A stretch of 64,000 nt of DNA from Dendrolimus kikuchii (taxonomy: Eukaryota > Arthropoda > Insecta > Lepidoptera > Lasiocampidae): assembly GCA_019925095.2 (NCBI GenBank), contig CM034403.1, positions 9,491,690-9,555,689 on the forward strand, given 5' to 3'. The position numbers were made by a program, and so were the translations under genes. Each line of letters opens with the position of its first letter. The stretch's first letter is position 1. Below are positions 45,740 through 55,991 of the stretch, one piece after another. Under the pieces are notes generated by a model. It was not told the origin of the DNA, did no database searches, and was given only the letters and a program-made list of their open reading frames with translations.

Positions 45740-46150
45740 TGGTTCCTATATCTTACTATTTATTCACATGCCTTACTACCATTATCGAAGCATGAAATCC
45801 CAGTTGAACTCAAAGTATTCGTTTCGATGCCTGGTGTCTAATTTCCTACTTTTCATCCTCCACTTCACGTGATCGTGATCATCCTTTATTATGTGACCGT
45901 TGGTATGCATATCATCCTTCACGAGGTTAAGCCAGTATTTCTTGGGCCTACCCTGTCTACCGAGACCTGGAGGAGGCGGTAGAGCTAGACATCTAGACAT
46001 GAACTAGTTGCTCTTTATAAAACACATGCCTACTTAACCCAATGGTTAAGTATTTTACCAATGTAAAATTTGACATTACCTGTGTGATGTTTTATGTCAA
46101 ATTTGTACCAGTAGTAAGGCAAATGAACGGTTAGTGAGATGTAGGAACCA
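45740..46150. mobile_element. MITE-like element enclosing an RTE fragment
   Basis: Inverted ends: TGGTTCCTATATCTTACTAT with CATGCCTTACTACCA on the left (45740-45781), and the inverse of the right end TGGTTCCTACATCTCACTAA with TTGCCTTACTACTGGT (46107-46150). A second element with similar ends is at 52160-52290. The interior from 45782 to about 46000 is RTE-type coding sequence; the flanking interior is AT-rich. Either an RTE copy inserted in the element or the element carries a captured piece. Confidence 0.65.
45782..46000 (-). pseudogene. RTE-type LINE RT C-terminal remnant
   Basis: Open minus-strand frame with G-R-P-K-K-Y-W-L-N-L-V-K-D-D-M-H-T-N-G, then D-H-V-K-W-R-M-K-S-R-K-L-D-T-R. These are the G-R-P-K-K-R-W-L-D-x-V-K-x-D-M and V-K-W-R-x-x-x-R-K motifs at the end of RTE-like ORF proteins. 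Upstream catalytic parts are absent. It ends almost exactly where the left inverted repeat of the enclosing element begins. Confidence 0.75.
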
Positions 46151-46193
46151 GGTATAGTGTAGGACTTAGGAGCGTTACAGAGTTACTTTCTTA

Positions 46194-46451
46194 GGGCTTG
46201 GTTCACACTGTGATGGCAGTCACGGTTCAATCTCACTCCGATCTCGGTCCGTTCCCGGTCCGGTCAAATATAATTAAAAAAGAAAGAACCAAAGAATTTT
46301 TACTATCATATCGCTCTAGTTCCGATCCGATCTCGCATCGGTACCGTAACAGAAAAAAAAGAATGTAAAGAATTAATTGTAAGACTAGTAAAGAATACAT
46401 TTGATCGGACTGAGATTGAACCGTGGACCGCATAACAGTGTGAATCGAGCC
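46194..46451. mobile_element. MITE with TTA duplication, PIF/Harbinger-like
   Basis: Long imperfect inverted ends: GGGCTTGGTTCACACTGTGA with CACGGTTCAATCTCACTCCG on the left; inverse of the right GGCTCGATTCACACTGTTAT with CACGGTTCAATCTCAGTCCG. TTA on both sides (46191-46193, 46452-46454). 258 bp, non-coding. Confidence 0.8.
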
Positions 46452-46454
46452 TTA

Positions 46455-47088
46455 CTAGGTGATTGTCATTGCCAATATCCTTCTTCGATGTTCATACCCT
46501 CGTTAAAAAGTTATCAAAAAGTGTTATTCATAATAGCATTAATAACGCGATTGTGAATGACATGTTCTTTTTGATAATTTTTATCAAGGCTATAAACGTC
46601 GTATAAATATTATGAATAGGGGGATAAGAGTTTTATATACGACGTCTGTGCAACTGACAATGCACTAGCGTGAAAAATTGGATAAAAAATAATAACAAAG
46701 ATACCCTCTCAATATATTTCCTTGTCCTGTCTAATTAGAAGTTGAAGTAAAAACTGTTAATTAGTTTATTAGCAAGTTTGGCTATCTTGTTTTATCTCAC
46801 TTGCAATCGTTCCCTACCTTATTGAGCCTAGTTTTACTCTTTAACTACATATTTATTCGTGTTTCTTACTTTTTAAGCTGGAAATATATGATGCGCAGCT
46901 AAAATGGTAGTCGCTCTTTGGGTTGGTAATGTCTAAAGAAATTCCTTTAGTGAAGTAACTGTATCAATAATGTACCGTTTATATTATGAGGAATTTTTAG
47001 GATAGTATGGGTTAAAAGTTTGAAATAAACTTCTTTATTGAGGTAGTGGAGAAACTTAGTACGCTATTAAAAACCAAAGCATCACGTT
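46455..47088. other. Spacer with no recognised feature
   Basis: AT-rich, no repeat partner. Confidence 0.4.
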
Positions 47089-47089
47089 A

Positions 47090-47403
47090 TTTTGTTTTAT
47101 TGCCTAAAATAAACAAATATGCAGACGGCCGACCTGATGGAAATCGGTTACCGTCGTCTATGGACATTTGCAACACCAAAGGTGTTACAAATGCGCTGCT
47201 GCTCTCTTAAGGGAGACTGGAACCTGGTCACTAATGTCGGAACACAACACAAGGTTGTTATGGCGGCATACTCTAGACCAGGAGTGGTAGCCATCCAGTC
47301 GGGCAAATGCCCTCCTACCTGGCTGTGGGTTGTTTTGTCGCCTCTTACGACAGGCCGCCCGGCCACAGGAAATGGTATTGTTTTCCGTTCCTGCACGGAT
47401 AGA
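47090..47403 (-). mobile_element. U element, copy 5 (joined to LINE)
   Basis: Minus strand from ATCCGTGCAGGAACGGAAAA through GGCCGGGCGGCCTGTCGTAA and GACCAGGTTCCAGTCTCCCT to GGTAACCGATTTCCATCAGG and the A-rich tail. Unlike the other copies its 5' side is fused to LINE coding sequence at 47404, and one frame runs across the junction and through the whole unit. Confidence 0.85.
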
Positions 47404-47735
47404 ACTTTCTTAAAAAACCCTTTGTCATAGCGCAATGGGAAAACCATGGCGGAAAGTTCCGTATATTGTTGTATGTGGAATGAATGTTCTGGAGAACCGT
47501 TGCGTAGTTGAGATGTGGAGCTCAATAAAATGGGAGTGAACATCCCGTCGCTGGCGAGCAGTGCAGTTGTAAAAGTGTGGCGTTGAAATCAGATCAAACA
47601 ATTCCTCGGAACACTCCCCGTTGTACAAGCTGTAAAATGCGCAGAGGGAGACAAAGTATTTTCTAAGGCTAAGCGATTCTAAACCGCCTGTTAGTAAGGG
47701 ATCGTCGACGATACGAACGTTTTACCGTCCGCTAA
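47404..47735 (-). pseudogene. LINE RT C-terminal fragment fused to U element
   Basis: Minus strand: R-I-V-D-D-P near 47710, S-L-C-A-F-Y-S-L-Y-N-G-E-C-S-E-E-L-F-D-L near 47620, T-T-Q-R-F-S-R-T-F-I-P-H-T-T, then V-F-P-L-R-Y-D-K-G-F-F-K-K. At this point the normal continuation (G-I-I-K-F-I-R-G-R) is replaced by the U head. There are frameshifts near 47540. Confidence 0.85.
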
Positions 47736-48270
47736 ATGAGTATACTAACATTCGAAGATATCCAGTTTAGTATTACTTATACTTATGAGAGGGTGAATAG
47801 AAGTATTTATTATACTTTTTGAATAATATAAAAATCAACCAAGCACGTGGCAGGCCTCGAACTATGAAGAGTTTCGTAGCGATGACAAACGTCTACTATT
47901 TTGGTTATTTGGATATTAAACCTAGTTTAATCTACTTATTTTTATTATTATAATTTTATGATAAATCATTTACCGCGTAAGCTGAGCTTTGGGACACACT
48001 ACTCAAAACATAAAACAAGCCAAGTCTGTGGATTCGTGTAATGATCGCGTGAAACAACACTATCTCAAATTTGTAACTGAATAATAATGTTATATAATTG
48101 TATGCTTGGGATGGTGTTGTTTGACGACACACAAATAACGTATATTTAGATAAATATGTATGTTTCTATTGTAATGTATGTAACATTTTCTTTTATATTT
48201 ACGTGTATATTAGTATATTATATCTTTTGCATACCTACCCCCATCCATACCGAGTTTCTGTCCATTCATA
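47736..48270. other. AT-rich spacer, nothing recognised
   Basis: No gene or repeat partner. Confidence 0.4.
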
Positions 48271-48385
48271 GGTTGTCTTGAAGAAATCGCTCCCAGCGAT
48301 AAGACCGCCCATTGTACTTATCATTACGATTGTATGTATGAATTTATTTTATAACATTGTGTGCAATAAAGTATATTCTATTCTA
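48271..48385 (+). mobile_element. LINE 3' tail with conserved stem-loop, family L2
   Basis: GGTTGTCTTGAAGAAATCGC, stem-loop ATCGCT-CCC-AGCGAT at 48286-48300, AAGACCGCCCATTGTAC and GTGTGCAATAAAGTATATTC then TTC/TATTC repeats. Same tail as 6297 (minus), 11321 (plus) and 62858 (minus). Confidence 0.7.
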
Positions 48386-48982
48386 TAATCATAACTCGTA
48401 AAGAAGTTTAACTTCGTACGTGTATACACAAATAACTGTACACGACTTTTTTATTAGACAGACTAACAGACACATTGTTTATTCCTAAGCCACAATTATT
48501 ATGGCCAAGGTTTACTCACTATTTAGACGTAGACTTAGTCATTTTGATTAGGCATTATATAAGTCCTACGTCCAGCAGCAGACTGCATGTATGATGGACG
48601 ACACGGATGACTGCGACAACTATGACCACGCTATACGGACACATGTTATAATAAATTATAATATTTTTACATATAATAGAATAAGCGTTAAGAAAACGTC
48701 TTCTCATTTAGGTTTTAAGATATCATGATAGAAATCATTTTAATTACTACATTTCTCATGTAATAGAATGTACGCTTCGAGTTGCTCGATCACAGGGATG
48801 AAAACAGTATTTTTCGTCCTTGGGAAACTATTTTCCTTGTTGTCAAAATTTTTTAATACTATGCGAATTTTTTTATAGCCACTGTTAAATCGCGGCATAA
48901 ATTGCAATAAAAAATATCCACAATTTTGTAACAACATTTGTACTTAGAAATTACTCTTCACAAAATTATTATTTGTTAAGTA
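48386..48982. other. Spacer with no recognised feature
   Basis: AT-rich. The 65-codon minus-strand frame at 48740-48937 has no motif. Confidence 0.4.
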
Positions 48983-49141
48983 AATACATACATACATACA
49001 TAACTTCACGCCAGTTCCCTTGCGGGGTAGGCACGAACAACAGAGTGCCATTTAGGCTTATTCTTACACAACTCACTTGCCTCTTTGACATTCATAACTC
49101 TTGTCATGCAAGCTCGTCTGTTCTTAAGGCTCCTGACAAAG

Positions 49142-49144
<3 letters not shown>
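48983..49144 (-). mobile_element. LINE 3' end with (ATGT)n tail, family L4
   Basis: The minus-strand frame ends with M-N-V-K-E-A-S-E-L-C-K-N-K-P-K-W-H-S-V-V-R then P-A-R-E-L-A, a stop and (ATGT)n (48985-49000 as ATAC on the plus strand). Inverted partner of 17888-18012. Longer on its 5' side, where it meets the TA microsatellite. Confidence 0.7.

Positions 49145-49181
<37 letters not shown>
49145..49181. repeat. (TA)n microsatellite
   Basis: About 18 uninterrupted TA units; it generates a spurious Y-I-Y-I frame. Confidence 0.95.
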
Positions 49182-49185
<4 letters not shown>

Positions 49186-49394
49186 CATATTGAGCGTTTA
49201 CTATTATCAGTGACAAAAAAAAATACTGGCATTCTATGCCACAGAAAAGGAAATTTACTTAACGTTTCATATGTGACGTATCAAATAAGTTCGTGAGATT
49301 TAGATACGAATTACACCTGATTTAATTAGAGAAGCAGTTGTTTGTTTAACTAATCAGTTGTTATTTACTTTCCTCATATTCGAAATGAAAAGCA

Positions 49395-49480
49395 TACTGT
49401 TAACCTCGGATGAAAGGCCTATTTAGGCACTCGAACTACACTCTCGCTACTACGGCCGTGCGCCAAACCATCTCATGCCA
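49395..49480 (-). mobile_element. Possible tRNA-derived SINE head
   Basis: Minus strand GGTTTGGCGCACGGCCG (box A-like) and GTTCGAGTGCC (box B-like) about 30 bases apart. Body not matched elsewhere in the window. Confidence 0.3.
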
Positions 49481-49568
49481 AAATAGGTCACTTTCACGTC
49501 TCGTGTAATAATCTACTATTTAAACAAGAATTAATACGCTATTTGACTTTTTTTATGTGCTTTACGTA

Positions 49569-49592
49569 CCTACTTATGACGTCATAAGTAGG
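49569..49592. repeat. Perfect 24-bp palindrome with TGACGTCA centre
   Basis: CCTACTTATGACGTCATAAG followed by TAGG equals its own reverse complement; the centre is a full CRE octamer TGACGTCA. Partner at 11489-11510. Confidence 0.8.
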
Positions 49593-50446
49593 TTCACTCA
49601 TACAAAATCGATAAGGCTGCGAGTTGCTGTAAATTCAACGCTCTGTTTATAAAAAGTATCTAAGTTGATTTGTCTGTCCGCTTCACTGTTGGGAACGTTT
49701 CACTTTTGATTACGTTGCTTCGCCTCGTCCGCTGGTATCAATGACAAAGCTTCCGCAACTGATGGCATTGCATGTCCAGGTTAAATCCAACATGTATATA
49801 TATCGTGTTATTAACCGAAGGTAATATAATTTGAGATAACCAATCTACAGCAGTAATAAATAGACTAATGAGTGTCAATATCAAGCGGACCAATCGTGGC
49901 GTGTGCAGATTTGGATCTCTATAGAATTGTTACAACTTTATTTAAAATATATTATTATTTAAATATCAATACAACTAGATCCAAATATAGTAGTGCTTAA
50001 AAATATGCATTAGATATTTGTGACTGATAGCGATGTGCATGAGTGCCAACAATAAAGGACTGTCGAATTTATTGACTATTACGTTCAGCATGCTGTTGCT
50101 GCTTCCACTCCACTCTGGTCAGCAGGGAGGTTGTTTTCTTTCGCAAGATGGCGTCAAATAGCTGCATACACGGATGGCCCATTCGTGCAGACAAAAACAT
50201 ATCGGACGCACCACAAAAGCGCGGTTTCCGCAACAGCTTCCTCAACGTATTATTGTATTGTACACGTAGGGCTTTGTAAGACCGTTGTATTCTATACGCA
50301 TTTTGTTTATATAATATTTGTAAATAAAATTTGTTTGAATAAGTTAACTGTATATTCGTACATCCTATGGAGGTGTATCCAATTAATATGTATTTTAAAA
50401 CCTGCTTCATGTCATAAACAAATAAATTTCATTTTATCAAAATTTT
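49593..50446. other. Spacer with no recognised feature
   Basis: Overlapping short frames on opposite strands at 50069-50505 have no family features. Confidence 0.4.
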
Positions 50447-50655
50447 ATCCGTGCAGGAACGGAGAAAGAATACAATTTCCTGCGGCGGCCTGTCGTAAGA
50501 GGTAACAAAACATCCCACAGCCAGGTGGTAGGGTATATGCCCGACTGGATGGCTACCACCCCTGGTCTAGAGTTTGCCGCCATAACAATCTTGAGTGGTG
50601 TTCCGGTATTAATGACCAGGTTCTAGTCCTCCCTTAAGAAAGCAGCAGCCTATGT
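50447..50655 (+). mobile_element. U element, copy 6 (3'-truncated)
   Basis: Starts TTATCCGTGCAGGAACGGAG, the same base as copies 2 and 3, and continues to GACCAGGTTCTAGTCCTCCC and AAGAAAGCAGCAGCC, where it stops before the LINE-derived tail. 3' truncation is unusual for retroposed copies and suggests a later deletion. Confidence 0.83.
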
Positions 50656-52159
50656 TTCCTAAATATCAACCTATTTTTATGCGATTGTAAATATTTTTTA
50701 TTATATACCTTTAAATCTTTTGAACAGAGACATTTATTTAAACTAATTTATAATAATTTCTTTTCTTCACTGCGGATTTATGTAGTTATAGTACAATATC
50801 TATAATTTCACATACATTTTTGTTATAAAATTATAAATTAGTATACTACAATATTCAACACATTAAGATTATACAAAATATGCGTTTCAATGTTGTTTAA
50901 TTACAATTACAACCTTGAGGGTAGTCTTGTAAATATTTATTTACAATGAATCATTCAGTAGTCGGACATTTCAAGTAGTTGCTTTATTGGTGTGGGTTTC
51001 GTTTTTACAGCCTTAATAAATGGTCATTTAGATAAAAAATTAAAAGATTATTTCATATATATCAGAGATGACGTCAAACATGATTTATCTTTGGACCAGG
51101 GATTATAGTTCGAGAACGTAAACTATTATTTACTAGGTGGTATCGACAGCTTGTATGAAATACAGAGTAATGGTCAAAAAATCGTGCGCGCTGTGCCGCC
51201 CGAAGGTCGTACGTCGCAGAGGCCGATCGGTCACTGTGAACAATGGCCATCTGTTGTAATTACTATTACTTGTCGTTGTGCAACTGATAGTCCCGTGCCG
51301 ATAGACGCACACGCAGTGATCATTCATATACGCCCAGCTTAAAGCTTATCATTTGGTCTTGCAGTGAAATAGTTGTTGTCATAATCACTTGGTATTTTCG
51401 TACCGAGGGCTGATGCCGTGATCAACTTGAATTTCTAGGTATATCTTTACAGAATAAGGCACAGTCTCTAGAGCCTTATCTATGGAACTTTCTACATACA
51501 TGTAACTAAATTTAGGTTTCTAATTTGTATATTATATTTCCAAAAAAATATTACAGGTAGATTAAAAACTAAACTATAGCCTACTCAAAATAAACTTAAT
51601 TACACATTAAAGTATACTATAAATAAAAGTATTTTACAAAATAATATAAATCTCTAAGGGCCAATTTTTCAGTCACCAGATAAAAGTTATTCGCAAAATA
51701 ACGTATATTGTGGAAACATCAAAAAAATGTCAGTTTCCTGCATAAAACAGTTGAATGGTTTCACTTTTTAATTCACTCAGATTATAATTTATTCCACTGA
51801 TAACTATTATGTAATTATTGAAAAATCGGCCCTAAGTAAAATTAGATAAACACCAAATTCCAGGGTGTGGGCCTCATTTCAGGGAAACAGATGGTTTGCA
51901 CGTTCCATTTATCCAAGGCATTAGCAGATTCTGTCACAAAATTATTATTTGCCGCCAGCACTGTTTCTTGTTTCTGTCACACCTCGATTGCATTAAGACC
52001 ACTTCCACTGCAGCAAACGAGAAAGCAGCGGGGGAAGTGGGCAGCGAGAGTAGATACGTTCAAATAAGTCTATACATACTCGCAAATCATATTTATCAGT
52101 TCTTATTTAATTGGAAGCTTACAACACTTTTTGAACAGTAATTAAAAAGACATTTGTTT
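50656..52159. other. Spacer with one GC-rich unique patch
   Basis: 51180-51330 is GC-richer (GTGCGCGCTGTGCCGCCCG) with short frames on both strands and no repeat match: possible regulatory or old coding DNA, unproven. The remainder is AT-rich. Confidence 0.35.
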
Positions 52160-52290
52160 AATCGTCGTCTCTTATATCTTACTATTCATGCGCTTGCCTT
52201 ACCGTCGATAGAAATTTGGTATTACTTGTATGGAGCTTATGTCAAATTTTAATGGCTGGTAAAACAAATGAAATGTTAGTATGGTCACTT
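52160..52290. repeat. Relative of the 45740-46150 element
   Basis: CTCTTATATCTTACTATTCA with GCGCTTGCCTTACC matches the left end of 45740-46150; TATGTCAAATTTTAATGGCT matches its interior. No internal RTE piece. The right inverted repeat is weak. Confidence 0.5.
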
Positions 52291-52439
52291 AAGGTTAGAA
52301 ATTTTTCAAGTTCATATCATATGTTATCAGTAAAATGTGAAAAGCTATCAAACAGAGTTATTTTATTAGAGTTAGTTATTTGACTCATCAAAGTTAGTAT
52401 TTTCGTAAGTTTTCGCGATTAGTATAAAAACACAACATA

Positions 52440-52510
52440 AAACCGTGATCACGTCTACTGAAAAGTGGCTGAAATGTCGAAATAAAAATCAAATAAAAAA
52501 AGTAGTTTTA
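52440..52510 (+). repeat. Dispersed repeat, family D
   Basis: CGTGATCACG, CTACTGAAAAGTGGCTGAAA and TGTCGAAATAAAAATCAAAT align with 40795-40885 and the inverse of 59790-59885. Confidence 0.55.
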
Positions 52511-52526
52511 TTATGATGAACGTTAA

Positions 52527-52872
52527 TCTATATTAATTTTACAAAGAGAAAAGATTTGTACTTTTTAACTAATAAATTTAAAAACTACTGAACCGATTTT
52601 AAAAAATTTTTCACAATTCAAATGCTACATTATCCCTGATTAATATAGGCTATATAAAAATTAGGGATCCCTACTAAAACTTTCATAATGTAACCCATCA
52701 GTCAAAACAAAATATTTGGCGCTGGAATCGGGTTTTACGATTTTGATGAAATTTTATGTGCTGAGTGGGTCCGAGGTGGTTTAGATTCACAATTAGACCC
52801 GGTAGGTGGCGCTGGAATCGGGATCTAGATTTTATTTTTTCAGGGCAGGATAACGTCTGCCGAGACCGCTAG
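52527..52872 (+). mobile_element. Non-autonomous Helitron, family H2
   Basis: Starts TCTATATTAATTTTACAAAG after an A and ends GACCGCTAG before a T. Contains AACTACTGAACCGATTTTAA, the usual lepidopteran Helitron segment. 346 bp, non-coding. An internal GGCGCTGGAATCGGG block occurs twice (near 52720 and 52808). Confidence 0.8.
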
Positions 52873-53551
52873 TTTTCTATACAGAAACAGTTGATTTTTG
52901 TTCCATACAAAAAGATCACAATTATAATCTTGCCAACTCGATACGAAGCATAACATATGATGACAGATAACTATTTGATGATCGGACGTAACACCGATTG
53001 TCCGTTCGTAATCAAGCATGTATCAATGGTACAATAAATTCATCAAATTGCGTGTTTGTGTAATAAAAAATATTGACCGCGATCTAGTTCGATAAAGAAA
53101 ACGTTCGTTTTCGATGCGATATCGGTTTCATTGTTCATTCTGTACACGGAAGGCGATTGGGCTTAGGTAATTACTGTTTTGCACGTAACTATTGTGTAAC
53201 AATTCATAGTAGGAGACCGAAAAAAATATTTATAAGTCGGGCTATGATCAGATTCATTACAATTCGTTGATGTTATGTCAAGTCATCACCTTGTGCACAT
53301 TGAAGCAGTCATTCGATGTTATTTGTTTCTTGATCAATTTACTAGCTTATATAGTCCACTTGTACGTTCTATGGCATCTAGTAAAGTGTAGTATGTTTTA
53401 TACAAATTGATAGATTGAAAATCATTATTTATATTTCAATTCTTAATTGTAATTATTATTTCTTCAATCCAATTATCATTAGGCCGAATGAGCAGTTAGT
53501 TTAAAATATGGTCAATTTATGTGGTTGGTTTATTTACTGTATATTTTTGGA
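52873..53551. other. Spacer with no recognised feature
   Basis: AT-rich, no partner found. Confidence 0.4.
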
Positions 53552-53636
53552 ACTATATAAAGGTGTACCTATGGTTTATAACCATATACATACCTATGGT
53601 TATATACCCATGGTTTATAACCATACCTTTATATAG
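53552..53636. repeat. Nested palindrome
   Basis: Outer arms ACTATATAAAGGT and ACCTTTATATAGT enclose three TATGGTT(T)ATA(A)CCAT-type modules, each nearly palindromic. The 85 bp could extrude a branched cruciform. Confidence 0.75.
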
Positions 53637-53797
53637 TGGCAAAAATACTCGGTAAATTTTTCCTCTTATCTACCGATTTATTAAGTAATCCATCGTTTTC
53701 TGATTAGTATAATATAAACAACGGGTTACAGCATTCACAACGAAAATTGTGTAGTAGTAGTAGAATATATTGCTTATTTTTTTATTATATCATAAAA

Positions 53798-54353
53798 CTA
53801 GGATATGCCATCGTCCATGCTTGACATGAAATTACCGCGGGATACGTGGGACGCAAAGTACCGCAACATTTAAAAAAGAATGTAAGCTATCGTTTTAGTG
53901 AAAACTGTGTCGGAAGAAACTTATTCTTATGCACCCGAACAACTTCGAACCGCTCCCGGGAAAATTCCCGTGGGATTCCCGGGATAAAAAGTATCACACA
54001 TTTTATAACATTAAATTTGCTATAGATATCGATCTGTGAAAAAATCGCATTTGAATTCGATTTTTTTTTCAATCTGGTCATTTTAAATTATTCATAGAAA
54101 AAATTCTGCGGGATTCTCAGTATAACTTTTTATTGATAATTATTTTATTATCGCAAATTATAATTCTAAGAATTTACTGTCGACCAGTGAAAACCGCATC
54201 GAAATTGGGTCAGTTGTTTTTACGTGAATCCCGAACAAACGGACAAGAAATATAAACAAATATCCATCGTTATATAGTCCATTCCAGTTATTTTTTTTAT
54301 ATCTTCAATGTATTCAGACACGACATCTTTAGAATTTTATAGTATTATAGATA
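53798..54353 (-). mobile_element. Non-autonomous Helitron, complete, family H3
   Basis: On the minus strand it starts TCTATAATACTATAAAATTC after an A and ends CCTAG before a T. Shares its length with 27111-27661 and pieces with 23345-23770 and 63120-63746. 556 bp, non-coding. Confidence 0.8.
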
Positions 54354-54431
54354 AACTATTATAGTACAATGAAGAAAACTTATCCTAATTAATTAACGCT
54401 TAATAATTATATTCTATATGTTGTATGTATG

Positions 54432-54724
54432 TAGTCGTGGTAGCGTAATGGCAAGCGCACGCGTTCCAAACTCAAAGGGCGCGGGTTCGATCCTGGCTGG
54501 AATGCACGCACCACTTAGGCAGTTTTCTGACCGAATGTCCATATTGTTACAAATTACCACGTTTTAACAACGGCGCAGGAAAACATCGTGATGCAACCTA
54601 CACATCGAGATAACCAATGTGTCAAATCTGCCAAGCCGCCTTAGGTAAGCGTGGCGGAGGTGTCCGTTCCCCTATAATGGGAGGCCCAAGCCCAGCAGTG
54701 GGACATTTTTGGGCTGTTATTATA
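54432..54724 (+). mobile_element. tRNA-derived SINE, family N1 (best preserved)
   Basis: Box A TGGTAGCGTAATGGC and perfect box B GGTTCGATCC, head ending CTGGCTGGAAT. Body blocks CACCACTTAGGCAGTTTTCT, AACATCGTGATGCAACC and CCAAGCCGCCTTA, then the 3' end GCCCAGCAGTGGGACATTTT and GGGCTGTTATTAT. Pol III promoter appears intact. Confidence 0.88.
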
Positions 54725-54744
54725 TTTTTTATATAGTTATATTA

Positions 54745-55012
54745 TATATAGAGCTGGAGAATGAGCCCAATGTAATAGGCGAGAGCAGGGCACATCGCTT
54801 GCGCTGGCTTGGCCACCTACATAGAATGGGGGAGGATGGCGCCGTAAAAAGAGCCTATCTGCGCAGACAAATGAGACGGCGACCAGTAAGGTAGTGGAGG
54901 CTGATCTGCGCGAGCTTCAAACCTATGACTAACAGGAGAAAACACTGATCAGAGAGGAGTGGATAATTCTCATTTCGGAGGCCAGGACTCATTTTGGGTC
55001 GTTAAGCCGTAG
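54745..55012 (+). pseudogene. LINE RT C-terminal fragment (third LINE type)
   Basis: Codons give R-A-H-R-L-R-W-L-G-H-L-H-R-M-G-E-D, A-V-K-R-A-Y, then (after a deletion and stops) A-D-L-R-E-L and I-S-E-A-R-T-H-F-G-S-L-S. The R-L-R-W-L-G-H-x-x-R-M motif marks the end region of RTE-like or related LINE proteins. Broken. Confidence 0.78.
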
Positions 55013-55594
55013 CAGTTAGTTAGGTATATTCTATATATACCCCTGACTATAAGTAGAATACTGAACATAGGTCATCGAATGTGTAAGGTTCCCAGAAGAT
55101 TGGTGTCCTTAGCAACACAGTCAATAATCTATTATGATTTTTAAAACACAACCATAAGATGATGCAATGTCTTCAATTTTTTTGACTTCTGAAATACTGA
55201 TAAATAAATCACTTTCATTTAATTTCTTCACCTAGTTTTTTGAAGTTTATAGACGTCCTACTCTTACAGCAAGTCATTGAAAATTCAATATCGAACATAA
55301 TTAAAGTGATTTTTTACAACTATTTTGATTTGCATGCACGAATGCACAGAAATGTATATAATAATGGCATCAATTAAATTAAATTACAAGGAAGTAGGTA
55401 TAAAAAATATATTTGACAAAATTTTAAATTGTTCATAATTTTTCATACACCTACACGTTACAGTTTATGGTTACTGTTCCGTGTTATGACAAAAAAGGCA
55501 TTTAATGTCTTGATGTCATTGATTGCTTAATTGTTAAACTTGATGAATGGAATAATATTAGGAAAGATAATCCCAGTACTTTATTTTAAGCCTT
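55013..55594. other. Spacer with no recognised feature
   Basis: AT-rich up to the palindromic MITE. Confidence 0.4.
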
Positions 55595-55693
55595 ACGGTC
55601 TTATTCATATTGAGTTAGAGTAAGTTTGTAGGCTTCTTTACGAACCTTAAAGAAGCCTACAAACTTACTCTAACTGAATATGAATAAGACCGT
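55595..55693. repeat. Short palindromic MITE, family P (near-perfect)
   Basis: Two 46-bp arms (beginning ACGGTCTTATTCATATTGAG) differ at one base and flank a seven-base centre CGAACCT. Other copies at 24326-24413 and 34390-34474. Non-coding; transcripts would fold into a 46-pair hairpin. Confidence 0.9.
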
Positions 55694-55991
55694 CAGTGAT
55701 TAGGTTAGTCCACTATATTCTTGTACGCCGTAGAGGCAAAACCATGATCATATTTGAATGTTCTTGCCATCTTTTTTATATACCATGCTCTATTTAATAA
55801 ATAATTATTTTATTTTGGTTCTCTAAATGATGCTACCGTCAATTTATTGTAGTTTAAGTACGTAAAATCAGTGGAAACTTGTAAATAAATAAATAAACTA
55901 AATTAATAGTTCAAATATACCATTCATATTAAATTAAAAAGAAAACTGTCAAACGACAATTTATTCCCTTTTTGTAACGTTTTATAATATA

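Noticed and set aside
49006..49296. Open frames with Y-I-Y-I-Y runs on both strands
   Set aside because: The runs come from the (TA)n microsatellite; only the short LINE C-terminus is meaningful.
55595..55693. Possible microRNA precursor
   Set aside because: The hairpin is too long and perfect, is repeated elsewhere, and contains no mature miRNA sequence that I recognise.
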